28,010 nt of DNA, from the NCBI GenBank assembly GCA_964614605.1, contig CAZTLU010000016.1, positions 1 through 28,010 of the forward strand, read 5' to 3'. This document shows, piece after piece, positions 15,707 through 22,751 of the stretch. A model generated the notes under the pieces. The model saw only the letters and a program-made list of their open reading frames with translations. It did not search any database and was not told the origin of the DNA. Every line of letters begins with the position of its first letter. Within the stretch, counting starts at the first letter, position 1. This DNA is from Fimenecus sp964614605. GTDB lineage: Bacteria > Bacillota > Clostridia > Oscillospirales > Acutalibacteraceae. The translations under genes were made by a program, and so were the position numbers.

Positions 15707-17575
15707 TTATCTCTCATTTTTAGCAAGGTATATAAGCAAAACCGAAATATCCGACGGGGAAACTCCGCTTATACGGGAGGCTTGTCCCACACTTTCGGGG
15801 CGTACCTTTTTAAGCTTTTCTCTTGCTTCAAGGCGAAGAGAATAAACATCGTCATAATTTATATCTGCGGGGATTTTCTTGACTTCAAGACGACGCATTT
15901 CATTGACCTTTGCCTGCTGACGCTTAATGTAACCCTCATATTTCAAGTCGATTTCAACCTGCTCGAAGATATCGGGAGTAAGCTCCGGTCGGGTTTTGTC
16001 AAAGGGTGTCAGGCATGCATAGTCAAGCTGGGGGCGTTTAATAAGCTCTGCCAATCTTATTCCCGTTTTCATCGGTGCTGTTTCACGTGAAACAAGCATT
16101 TCGTTGATTTCTGTCGAAGGAGCAATTGTAATGCTCTCAACTCTTTCGCGCTCTGCTTTTATAAGCTCCATTTTCTTGCAGAATCTGTCATATTTTTCTT
16201 GAGAAACAAGTCCCTGCTCATATCCCAATTTGGTAAGACGGATATCCGCGTTATCCTGACGGAGTAAAAGTCTGTATTCGCTTCGTGAAGTCATCATTCT
16301 GTATGGGTCAGAGCAACCCTTTGTAACAAGGTCATCAATAAGTGTGCCGATATATGAGCTTGCGCGGTCAAGTATAAATGGTTCTTTACCGTTGATTTTG
16401 TTGTAGGCATTTATACCTGCAATCAAGCCCTGCGCCGCGGCTTCTTCATATCCGGAAGAACCGTTGAACTGACCTGCACCGAAAAGCCCGTCAATATTAT
16501 TGAACTCAAGCGACGCTTTAAGTGCCAGCGGGTCAACGCAGTCATATTCGATTGCGTATGCAGTACGCATAACCTCAACATTTTCAAGACCCTTTATACT
16601 GCGTAAAAATTTAAGCTGAACATCTTCGGGAAGTGATGAGGACATACCCTGCAAATACAATTCTTCTGTATCAAGTCCGCAAGGCTCAATAAATAACTGG
16701 TGACGCTCTTTTTCTTCAAATCTTACGATTTTATCCTCAATGCTTGGACAATATCGGGGACCGACACCCTCAATTTTTCCCGAATAAAGAGGGGAACGAT
16801 GGATATTTTCAAGAATAATTCTCTTTGTTTCTTCATTTGTATATGTGATGTGGCAAACAGATTTATTCTCGGGCAATTCAGTTGTGTCAAATGAGAAAGG
16901 CACAATCTGTTCGTCGCCCTCTTGGATTTCCAACTCCGTAAAATCAACACTGCGTCTATTAACTCGTGAAGGAGTACCCGTTTTAAATCTGCGAAGGGGA
17001 ATATCCATTTTTTTGAGTGCTTCTGAAAGTCGGGTTGCCGCAAACATTCCGTCGGGACCGCTTTCGTATGAAACATCGCCTATATAAATTCTTCCGCCCA
17101 AAAATGTTCCTGTTGCAAGAATTACCGCCTTTGCAGAATAAATTGCTTCAAGTTGTGTTTTGAGCATAAACAAATCGTCTTTTTTGTAAAGGTCAACTAT
17201 TTCTGCCTGCTTCATATCAAGGTTTTCCTGCAACTCAAGAGTATGCTTCATATATTTTGAATACTCTCGTCGGTCAATCTGTGCACGCAAGGAATGAACC
17301 GCAGGGCCTTTACCTCGGTTGAGCATTCTTGTCTGTATGGAATTTTTATCTGCGGCAACACCCATTTCACCGCCGAGAGCATCAATCTCACGGACAAGAT
17401 GTCCTTTTGATGTTCCGCCGATTGATGGGTTGCAGGGCATATTGCCCACCCAATCCATATTGATTGTAAAAATCACCGTTTTAGCCCCTAATCGTGCAGA
17501 AGCCAAAGCGGCTTCTATCCCTGCGTGACCTGCACCGATTACGGCAATATCATATTCCTTTGCGAAGTATTCCAT
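15707..17575 (-). CDS. mnmG: tRNA uridine-5-carboxymethylaminomethyl modification enzyme MnmG (GidA)
   Basis: 622 residues, the usual length. The N-terminal FAD-binding motif is AVIGAGHAGIEAA (11-23). The GidA signatures are GNMPCNPSIGGTSKGHLVREIDALGG, RMLNRGKGPAVHSLRAQ, RFKTGTPSRV and GLFGAGQFNGSSGYEEAAAQG. The C-terminal helical domain that binds MnmE ends in LLIYLAKNER. With MnmE it installs cmnm5 on U34 of tRNAs reading split codon boxes. ATG 17575 is preceded by AAGGAT. mnmE is not adjacent. Both sides of the gene are occupied by DUF559 cassettes, and a parS site lies within its reading frame. Confidence 0.97.
   Translation of the reverse strand: MEYFAKEYDIAVIGAGHAGIEAALASARLGAKTVIFTINMDWVGNMPCNPSIGGTSKGHLVREIDALGGEMGVAADKNSIQTRMLNRGKGPAVHSLRAQIDRREYSKYMKHTLELQENLDMKQAEIVDLYKKDDLFMLKTQLEAIYSAKAVILATGTFLGGRIYIGDVSYESGPDGMFAATRLSEALKKMDIPLRRFKTGTPSRVNRRSVDFTELEIQEGDEQIVPFSFDTTELPENKSVCHITYTNEETKRIILENIHRSPLYSGKIEGVGPRYCPSIEDKIVRFEEKERHQLFIEPCGLDTEELYLQGMSSSLPEDVQLKFLRSIKGLENVEVMRTAYAIEYDCVDPLALKASLEFNNIDGLFGAGQFNGSSGYEEAAAQGLIAGINAYNKINGKEPFILDRASSYIGTLIDDLVTKGCSDPYRMMTSRSEYRLLLRQDNADIRLTKLGYEQGLVSQEKYDRFCKKMELIKAERERVESITIAPSTEINEMLVSRETAPMKTGIRLAELIKRPQLDYACLTPFDKTRPELTPDIFEQVEIDLKYEGYIKRQQAKVNEMRRLEVKKIPADINYDDVYSLRLEAREKLKKVRPESVGQASRISGVSPSDISVLLIYLAKNER
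16079..16094. promoter_or_regulatory. parS centromere site inside mnmG (perfect 16-mer)
   Basis: TGTTTCACGTGAAACA occurs within the mnmG coding sequence, where the minus strand encodes the VSRET part of the protein. It is identical to the site at 13220, 2.86 kb away. Confidence 0.95.
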
Positions 17576-17603
17576 AATATCAAATCCTTGAAAATCCTCT
17601 GAC

Positions 17604-17653
17604 AGCCTCCCTTGTCAAAGGGAGGGGGACCATCGAAGATGGTGGAGGGATTC
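17604..17653 (+). repeat. Two-hairpin 50-bp repeat, family 1, left end of cassette 2
   Basis: AGCCTCCC to GGGATTC. Hairpin 2 is ACCATC-GAA-GATGGT, the same as the left end of cassette 1. It lies between the mnmG start (17575) and the stop of the DUF559 gene, which it directly abuts. Confidence 0.9.
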
Positions 17654-17654
17654 A

Positions 17655-18014
17655 TTACATATTAGTTTTAATAAAATTATCTATGTATTCACATACCCCA
17701 TCGAAATTATACCATATTTCATTATTTGGGATACGAACTATTGTCAAATCTCGGTTTTCTAATTTTTCTGTTCTTATTTTATCATATTTATTTAGACCTT
17801 TTTCATCATAATGTTGAGAACCATCTAATTCAATAATCAATTTCATTGATGAACAATAAAAATCTACAATATAATTATCAATTACTTTTTGTCTTAAAAA
17901 TCTTACCTTGCAATTTTTAAGATAATCATACCAAAGACGTTTTTCTTCTTTAGTCATATTTTTACGAAGTTTTTTTGCATTTTCTGTTAATTTAGGATTG
18001 TGCTTATAATCCAT
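17655..18014 (-). CDS. DUF559 endonuclease-like protein, cassette 2
   Basis: 119 residues from ATG 18014 (MDYKHNPKL), preceded by a GAGG ribosome site 7 nt upstream that lies outside the repeat, unlike cassette 1. The same motifs are present: MTKEEKRLWYDYLK, RFLRQKVIDNYIVDFYC, LIIELDGSQHYDE, VRIPNNEIWYNFDGVCEYID. The putative catalytic Asp (VDF) and the Glu/Asp of IELDG are intact, so it is not an obvious pseudogene. Its base composition (roughly 25-30% GC in sampled lines) is far below that of neighbouring mnmG. The stop codon directly abuts the left repeat. Predicted single-domain nuclease; substrate unknown. Confidence 0.85.
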   Translation of the reverse strand: MDYKHNPKLTENAKKLRKNMTKEEKRLWYDYLKNCKVRFLRQKVIDNYIVDFYCSSMKLIIELDGSQHYDEKGLNKYDKIRTEKLENRDLTIVRIPNNEIWYNFDGVCEYIDNFIKTNM

Positions 18015-18049
18015 AATAAATCCTCATAAATAAAAAAGCAGTGGAGAAT

Positions 18050-18099
18050 GAATCCCTCCACCGCCTACGGCGGTCCCCCTCCCTTTGACAAGGGAGGCT
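18050..18099 (-). repeat. Two-hairpin 50-bp repeat, family 1, right end of cassette 2
   Basis: GAATCCC to GGGAGGCT. Hairpin 2 is ACCGCC-TAC-GGCGGT. It lies 20 nt after the jag stop codon and 35 nt upstream of the DUF559 start. Confidence 0.9.
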
Positions 18100-18119
18100 T
18101 TTCCACCAAAACTTAAAAA

Positions 18120-19115
18120 TTATTCTTCAGTTTTTGCTGAACGGATTTCTACTTTTCCGTAAAGTGAACCACCGTCGATATCACTCTTTGGAGCTCTGTC
18201 GGGAGAAATCTCGGGCTTGTAGGCTTCTTTTCTCTCGCGTCTGCCACCATTACGGTTATTTCTGCCGCCACGGTTGCCGCCGTTTCTTCCACCCTCAACG
18301 GGAGTTATAACAACTCTTCTGTCAAGGTCTGAGCCTACTGAATGAGAAGTTGCACCCTCAACCTCCTGAACGGCGGTGTGGATAATTCTTCTCTCATAAG
18401 GATTCATGGGCTCAAGAGAAATATTTCTGCCCTGACGAACTGCCTTCATAGCAGTTTTTCTTGCGAGAATTTTGAGAGTTTCTTCTCTCTTTGCGCGATA
18501 GTTGCCAACATTGATTGCAACTCTCTTATAATTTGCGTTACCCTTATTAGCCATCATTCTTGCAAGGTACTGAATAGCATCAAGAGTTTCGCCACGCTTA
18601 CCGATAATAATACCGTAATCGTCGCCGCAGTCAAGCTCAAAGTAAATCTCTTCTTCATTTGACATTTCTTTGATTTCGCACTCTGTCATTCCAAGACCGA
18701 GAACGATTGACTTGATATAATCAGCAGTTTCCTTATAAAGATTTGTTTCTACAAGAGGAAGCTCGGGAGCAGTTTCTTTAACTTCCTTAACTTCTTTAAC
18801 TTCCTTAACTTCCTTTTTAGGCTCTGCCTTTTCTTTCTTTTCCTGCTTTTTAGCCTCATTCTTCTGAACGGGCTTTTTATTTTCGTTTTTCTTGTGATTT
18901 TTATTGTTATTTTTCTTTTCGGGCTTTGGGTCGGCAACTTCAATTGTTACCTTAACCTTTGCAGGACTGCCACCGAAAAGACCGAGAAATTTCTTTGCCG
19001 GGATTTGTAAAACCTCAACATTGAAATCGTCAAAGTCGCTTATGCCAAGTTCGAGCATAGCAGCGGCTTTTGCCTCGTCAACCGTAGTGCCGGTTCCGAT
19101 TGCTTCTTTAATCAT
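18120..19115 (-). CDS. jag: RNA-binding protein Jag/KhpB (Jag-N, KH and R3H domains)
   Basis: 331 residues. The Jag-N domain (about 1-57) has AKKFLGLFG. A Lys/Glu-rich linker (62-115) ends in a short tandem repeat, KEVKEVKEVKEVKE. A KH domain follows (about 128-205) with GIIIGKRGETLDA at 168-180, then an R3H domain (about 207-272) with NPYERRIIHTA. The C-terminal tail is rich in Gly, Arg and Asn and looks disordered. In Firmicutes KhpB acts with KhpA as an RNA chaperone affecting cell elongation and division. GAGGTG precedes ATG 19115. It starts 13 nt after yidC, so it is in the rpmH-rnpA-yidD-yidC-jag operon. Confidence 0.95.
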   Translation of the reverse strand: MIKEAIGTGTTVDEAKAAAMLELGISDFDDFNVEVLQIPAKKFLGLFGGSPAKVKVTIEVADPKPEKKNNNKNHKKNENKKPVQKNEAKKQEKKEKAEPKKEVKEVKEVKEVKETAPELPLVETNLYKETADYIKSIVLGLGMTECEIKEMSNEEEIYFELDCGDDYGIIIGKRGETLDAIQYLARMMANKGNANYKRVAINVGNYRAKREETLKILARKTAMKAVRQGRNISLEPMNPYERRIIHTAVQEVEGATSHSVGSDLDRRVVITPVEGGRNGGNRGGRNNRNGGRRERKEAYKPEISPDRAPKSDIDGGSLYGKVEIRSAKTEE

Positions 19116-19128
19116 ATTACACCTCGAA

Positions 19129-20112
19129 TTAGTCTTCGTCGTTCAATTTTTCTGCAGAGTTCTTAAGCATTCTTTCTCTTGCACGGCGGTTGATTGTTTC
19201 TTCAACCATTGATTTTGCAAGCATCTTCTTGGGTGCAAATACTTTATTTGTAATAACCATCTGAATAAATGAAAGTGCACTTGAAATGATAATGTAAACA
19301 CCAACGCTTGCAGGGAAAAGGAATGAGAAATAAATACTCATTGCAGGTGTCATAAGTGACATACATCCCATTGACGGATTATTTGCCATTTCGGGATTTG
19401 TCTTTCTTTGTCTTAAATATGTGTAAATACCCATTGCAAGTGATGTTATACCTGTAAGAATCGGGATAATCCATAAAAGGTCCCAACCCATTTTAACATC
19501 GGGAGTTCTTGAAAGGTTTACACCAAAAATTGTGAATTTGTCAATAAAACTCTGAATTTCGCTGATTACTTCAGCGGGTACATCGCTGAGCGTACCGTCA
19601 GCTACAAGTGTGTCAAAATGCTCAATAATAATAGACTCAAGTCTGTATTCTGCATTTGATGTGTTGCCATTGCTTGTTATAAGGCTTGTATAAGCCTCCA
19701 GTGTTCTGCCTGCATCCTTAATTACATTAAGAACGCTTTCTTCAATGCGAAGAACATAAGAGAGAATCTTGTAGTTTACTGAATAAACACCCATCATAAT
19801 AGGAAGCTGAATAAGCATAGGAAGACAACCGCCTGTCATTGACGAATAGCCTTCGCGTGAATAAAGCTCATTCAATGCCTCCTGCTGTTTTTGCTGGTTG
19901 TTTGCATACTTTTCTTTGATTCTTCTGATTTTCGGCTGCATTCTCTGGCTTTTTACCATACTTTTCTGCTGCTTAATCGAGGACGGGAGTAAAAGAAGCT
20001 TAACGCAAATCGTCATAAGCAACAAAGAAAGAAGATAGTTATTACTGATGTCATAGAAAAAACCTATGAGATAACCGAAAGGTACTGAAAATACGTTTCT
20101 GATAAAATCCAT
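19129..20112 (-). CDS. yidC: Membrane protein insertase YidC (SpoIIIJ/Oxa1 family)
   Basis: 327 residues. It begins in the first transmembrane segment (VPFGYLIGFFYDISNNYLLSL) with no signal peptide or lipobox Cys, unlike Bacillus SpoIIIJ. Conserved blocks are TICVKLLLLPSSIKQQKS (with the groove Arg/Lys region), the coiled loop QRMQPKIRRIKEKYANNQQKQQEALNELY, GGCLPMLIQLPIMMGVY and, near the end, the SVGVYIIISSALSFIQ segment. An acidic insert of about 80 residues lies between PIMMGVYSVNYKIL and FGVNLSRTPD. It inserts proteins into the cytoplasmic membrane alone or with SecYEG. GGAGG precedes ATG 20112. It sits between yidD and jag in the standard order. Confidence 0.95.
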   Translation of the reverse strand: MDFIRNVFSVPFGYLIGFFYDISNNYLLSLLLMTICVKLLLLPSSIKQQKSMVKSQRMQPKIRRIKEKYANNQQKQQEALNELYSREGYSSMTGGCLPMLIQLPIMMGVYSVNYKILSYVLRIEESVLNVIKDAGRTLEAYTSLITSNGNTSNAEYRLESIIIEHFDTLVADGTLSDVPAEVISEIQSFIDKFTIFGVNLSRTPDVKMGWDLLWIIPILTGITSLAMGIYTYLRQRKTNPEMANNPSMGCMSLMTPAMSIYFSFLFPASVGVYIIISSALSFIQMVITNKVFAPKKMLAKSMVEETINRRARERMLKNSAEKLNDED

Positions 20113-20136
20113 TTTTGTCCTCCAAATTTTGTGGAC

Positions 20137-20364
20137 TCACTTTTTTTCTTTTTTCTCGGGAACAGGGTCATACCCACCCGGGAAAAGGGGATTACACCGT
20201 AAAAGTCTTAAAACAGAAAGAAAGGAACCCTTAATAACCCCAAATCTTTCAACTGCCTCTAAAGCATACTGTGAGCAGGTCGGGTAATAACGGCAACGGG
20301 GCCCGAATAACGGGGAAATTTTTCTCTGATAAAAGCGTATAGCCTTAATTATCAGCTTTTTCAT
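20137..20364 (-). CDS. yidD: Membrane protein insertion efficiency factor YidD
   Basis: 75 residues from ATG 20364, placed 7 nt after AGGAG. A TTG codon immediately before is less likely. The family pattern is complete: AIRFYQRKISPLFGPRCRYYPTCSQYALEAVERFG, KGSFLSVLRLLRCNPLFPGGYDPVP. The Cys residues of RCRYYPTCSQY and RCNP are present. It is a small amphipathic membrane-associated protein that assists YidC-dependent insertion. The start overlaps the 3' end of rnpA by 20 nt, which suggests translational coupling; yidC follows after 24 nt. Confidence 0.95.
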   Translation of the reverse strand: MKKLIIKAIRFYQRKISPLFGPRCRYYPTCSQYALEAVERFGVIKGSFLSVLRLLRCNPLFPGGYDPVPEKKEKK

Positions 20365-20695
20365 CAATAACTCCTGCCTTTTTAAGCTGTGAAAGCATAA
20401 CAGCCGCCAAATCGCCGCTTTTTATGAATATTGTTTTAGTGCGTGCTACAAAAACAATATCGTAATTTCCGCAAATTTGACTCTCAACAGAACGATATGC
20501 CGCACGAATAACCCGCCTTGCACGGTTTCGTTCAACGGCATTACCAATCTTTTTTGATGTAGTTATTCCTATACGACAAATTCCCGCACGGTTTTTCATT
20601 ACATAAGAAACCAGTGCAGGACTCTGAAATGATTTTCCTTTGCCGTAAAGTCTGCGGAAATCACAGTTGTTTTTAATTGTTACTGTCCGTTTCAA
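20345..20695 (-). CDS. rnpA: Ribonuclease P protein component RnpA, TTG start
   Basis: 116 residues from TTG 20695. An in-frame stop lies two codons upstream, so TTG is the only start that keeps the conserved N-terminus (MKRTVTIKNNCDFRRLYGKGKS). The RNR signature is NAVERNRARRVIRAAYR. The basic protein binds RNase P RNA and helps it recognise pre-tRNA 5' leaders. The ribosome site is weak, so translation may depend on coupling to rpmH, which ends 25 nt upstream. Downstream it overlaps yidD. Confidence 0.95.
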   Translation of the reverse strand: MKRTVTIKNNCDFRRLYGKGKSFQSPALVSYVMKNRAGICRIGITTSKKIGNAVERNRARRVIRAAYRSVESQICGNYDIVFVARTKTIFIKSGDLAAVMLSQLKKAGVIDEKADN

Positions 20696-20720
20696 TTTTT
20701 AAAACCCGAACCGACAAAAA

Positions 20721-20855
20721 TTAGTATGTCAGCTGCTTTCTGCCCTTTGCTCTTCTGCGGGCAAGTACCTTTCTGCCGTTTCTGTCAGACATTCTCTTAC
20801 GGAAGCCGTGCTCCATCTTGCGATGACGCTTCTTGGGCTGATAAGTTCTCTTCAT
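20721..20855 (-). CDS. rpmH: Ribosomal protein bL34
   Basis: 44 residues starting MKRTYQPKKRHRKMEHGFRK and ending in the basic stretch GRKVLARRRAKGRKQLTY, typical of L34 over its full length. It is a component of the 50S subunit. GGAGG lies 7 nt before ATG 20855. It is the first gene of the leftward operon rpmH-rnpA-yidD-yidC-jag and has a consensus promoter upstream at 20913-20941. Confidence 0.97.
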   Translation of the reverse strand: MKRTYQPKKRHRKMEHGFRKRMSDRNGRKVLARRRAKGRKQLTY

Positions 20856-20912
20856 TTTTACTCCTCCGTTTCATAATATAGTCACACATTGTAAAAATAT
20901 CTGCGGATAGAC

Positions 20913-20941
20913 ATTATATAAAAAAAAAGTCAACTTGTCAA
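20913..20941 (-). promoter_or_regulatory. Consensus sigma-A promoter of the rpmH operon
   Basis: On the minus strand a perfect TTGACA (20941-20936) and a perfect TATAAT (20918-20913) are separated by 17 nt. The predicted start is near 20906, about 50 nt before rpmH. Confidence 0.9.
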
Positions 20942-21000
20942 CTTAAAAAATAAAATCGGTTTTTTCCAATATCTTTGGTAAAAATCCTATTTAAAAATAT

Positions 21001-21033
21001 TTTTCAACAATATATTGTGTTTTTTGTTGAAAA
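21001..21033. other. Inverted pair of putative DnaA boxes upstream of dnaA (oriC, left part)
   Basis: TTTTCAACAA at 21001-21010 and its exact complement TTGTTGAAAA at 21024-21033 form a perfect 10-bp inverted repeat. The 9-mer TTTTCAACA recurs downstream of dnaA. A related GGTCGAAAA follows at about 21037. No TTATNCACA box was found between 20880 and 22968. Confidence 0.55.
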
Positions 21034-21087
21034 AATGGTCGAAAAATTTTAAAAATAAGTTTTTTAAAATTAAAAGCCTCGAAAAAC

Positions 21088-21136
21088 TTGACTATATTTT
21101 ATATATATAAATAGTATATATTTATTAGATTTTCCA
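21088..21136. other. AT-only tract, candidate DNA unwinding element
   Basis: After TTGACT the sequence is almost pure A/T with alternating TA steps for about 40 bp, between the putative DnaA boxes and the dnaA promoter. It is placed as an unwinding element would be, but this rests on composition alone. TTGACT-N18-TAGTAT could also act as a second promoter. Confidence 0.4.
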
Positions 21137-21165
21137 TTGAAATTCATTTAAAAGTGTGCTAAAAT
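21137..21165 (+). promoter_or_regulatory. Promoter of dnaA with extended -10
   Basis: TTGAAA (21137-21142), a 17-nt spacer and TAAAAT (21160-21165) with TG one base before the -10. The expected start near 21172 gives a leader of about 115 nt before the TTG start of dnaA. Confidence 0.75.
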
Positions 21166-21286
21166 TGATTATGTATGAAATTGGGTTACTACACTTAAAA
21201 GCACCCAAAACGCCAAATAGGGCACATTTTATTAAAATTACGGCATTTACCTGTTTTTTAATATTTTTTAGAAAGGATGAAAAAAT

Positions 21287-22597
21287 TTGAATTCTTATTC
21301 TCAATTTTGGGAAACAATCTGTAATTACTGCAAAGAAAATATGGAATCAAATACCGCTTATGAAATGTGGATAAGACCTTTAAAGCTTATAAAGCTTGAG
21401 GCCGACCGTGTTATTATTGCGGCAGAGCTTTTCAAAATAAATGTTTTAAAAGACCGTTACAGTAAGCTTTTAAAAGAAGCATTTTTCAATGTTATGGGCT
21501 TTAATGTGGATATTAATATCATCCCATTTGAAAATATTCCCGAAGAAAAGCCACAAGAAAATAAAAATAACGGCTTTACAAGTGTTGAAAATGAAAAGCT
21601 TACCTTCAATAACTTTATTGTGGGTCCTTCAAACAAATTTGCTTATACTGCATCAATGAGAGTTGCTGAAACTCCCGGTTCTGTTTTTAATCCGCTTTTT
21701 ATTTACGGTAATTCAGGACTTGGTAAAACTCATCTTCTTAATGCAATTATTGAAAAATTAAAGAACAATAATTCAGATGCAAATATTGTTTATACAACAA
21801 GTGAAAATCTCACTAACGAATTAGTTTTTGCTTTAAATACAAAAACGACTCACGATTTTCATCACAAATACAGAGATTGTGACGCATTACTTATTGACGA
21901 TATTCAATTTATTGCAGGAAAAAATCAGACAGAAGAAGAAGTTTTTCATACATTTGACACTTTAATCAAAGCAGGAAAACAGATTGTTCTTACATCTGAT
22001 AAACCGCCAAGTGCAATTCCAAAAATAGAAGACAGACTTAAAACCCGTTTTGAAAGCGGTCTTCTTTGTGATATTCAACCGCCTGACTTTGAAACAAGAG
22101 TTGCAATTATCAAGGATAAAGCAAATTATCTTAATTTTCAGATTCCCGATGATGTATGCTTTTTTATTGCAGAAAATATCAAGGGTAATATTCGTCAGAT
22201 GGGCAGTTCAGTTAAGAATATTTATGCATACTGCTCCTTTAACAATGTTATTCCTACAATTGAGATTGCAAAGGATGTTTTAAAGGATATTCTTATTACA
22301 AGCCAGCCTGTAAGTGTTGTAATTGATAATATTCTTGAAAAAGTATCATTTACATTTGGCGTTACCGTTGAACAGCTTAAAAGTGAGCGTCGTGACGCAA
22401 ATATAAATAATGCAAGACAGGCAGCAATGTACATAATCCGTGAAATTACTGATTTATCACAGGATGAAGTTGGTAAAATATTCGGCAGAAATCATTCTAC
22501 TGTCAATTCATCACTTAAAAATGTTCAGAACAAAATCAATACTGACAGCAAATATAAAAATCTGATTAACGAAATTATTAAGAATATAAATGACTAA
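21287..22597 (+). CDS. dnaA: Chromosomal replication initiator DnaA, TTG start
   Basis: 436 residues from TTG 21287, preceded by AAAGGA. The nearby ATG at 21277 is in another frame. Domain I is about 1-80 with a short linker (81-105). AAA+ domain: Walker A GNSGLGKTH (141-149), Walker B LLIDDIQ (201-207), Arg-finger segment RFESGLL (254-260), sensor II IRQMGSS (302-308). Domain IV (about 342-436) has NARQAAMYIIREITDLS, but the DNA-reading signature is FGRNHSTV (399-406) where most DnaAs have GGRDHTTV: one Gly is missing, Asp is Asn and Thr is Ser. It melts oriC and loads the helicase. It sits between two clusters of a variant 9-mer. Confidence 0.97.
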   Translation: MNSYSQFWETICNYCKENMESNTAYEMWIRPLKLIKLEADRVIIAAELFKINVLKDRYSKLLKEAFFNVMGFNVDINIIPFENIPEEKPQENKNNGFTSVENEKLTFNNFIVGPSNKFAYTASMRVAETPGSVFNPLFIYGNSGLGKTHLLNAIIEKLKNNNSDANIVYTTSENLTNELVFALNTKTTHDFHHKYRDCDALLIDDIQFIAGKNQTEEEVFHTFDTLIKAGKQIVLTSDKPPSAIPKIEDRLKTRFESGLLCDIQPPDFETRVAIIKDKANYLNFQIPDDVCFFIAENIKGNIRQMGSSVKNIYAYCSFNNVIPTIEIAKDVLKDILITSQPVSVVIDNILEKVSFTFGVTVEQLKSERRDANINNARQAAMYIIREITDLSQDEVGKIFGRNHSTVNSSLKNVQNKINTDSKYKNLINEIIKNIND

Positions 22598-22651
22598 GTT
22601 TTCGACAATTTTTTAGTTTTCAACATTATTGTTTTCAACAAGTTAATTTTT
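22597..22651 (+). repeat. 55-nt direct repeat, left of the assembly gap
   Basis: Begins at the last base of the dnaA stop codon and is identical over all 55 bases to 22752-22806. It holds TTTTCGACA (22599), TTTTCAACA (22617) and TTTTCAACA (22632), putative DnaA boxes in one orientation. It is either a genuine tandem unit or a contig-end overlap left uncollapsed. Confidence 0.85.
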
Positions 22652-22751
22652 NNNNNNNNNNNNNNNNNNNNNNNNNNNNNNNNNNNNNNNNNNNNNNNNN
22701 NNNNNNNNNNNNNNNNNNNNNNNNNNNNNNNNNNNNNNNNNNNNNNNNNNN
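22652..22751. other. Assembly gap of 100 N
   Basis: Exactly 100 undetermined bases, a conventional scaffold-gap length, in the dnaA-dnaN intergenic region. The true distance and content are unknown. Confidence 0.99.

Larger units (their letters stand above)
17604..18099. mobile_element. Cassette 2: DUF559 gene between inverted 50-bp hairpin repeats
   Basis: A 496-bp unit with the same design and orientation as cassette 1, at the jag-mnmG junction where mnmE would be expected. Its left end carries the ATC/GAT hairpin and its right end the GCC/GGC hairpin, as in cassette 1. No target duplication and no transposase were seen. Confidence 0.65.

Noticed and set aside
15652..15726. N-terminal extension of the cassette 1 DUF559 gene
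   Set aside because: The extra 25 residues are translated repeat sequence (SLVKGRGT-type), and homology begins at MDYKHNP, as in the second copy.
20170..20190. Possible Noc-binding site around ACCCGGGAAAA in yidD
   Set aside because: Only the right half resembles the NBS palindrome. The left half does not match, and the bases are explained by the conserved PGG codons of YidD.
22652..22751. Low-complexity or unknown insertion element in oriC
   Set aside because: The 100 Ns are a scaffold gap of conventional length, with no sequence to interpret.
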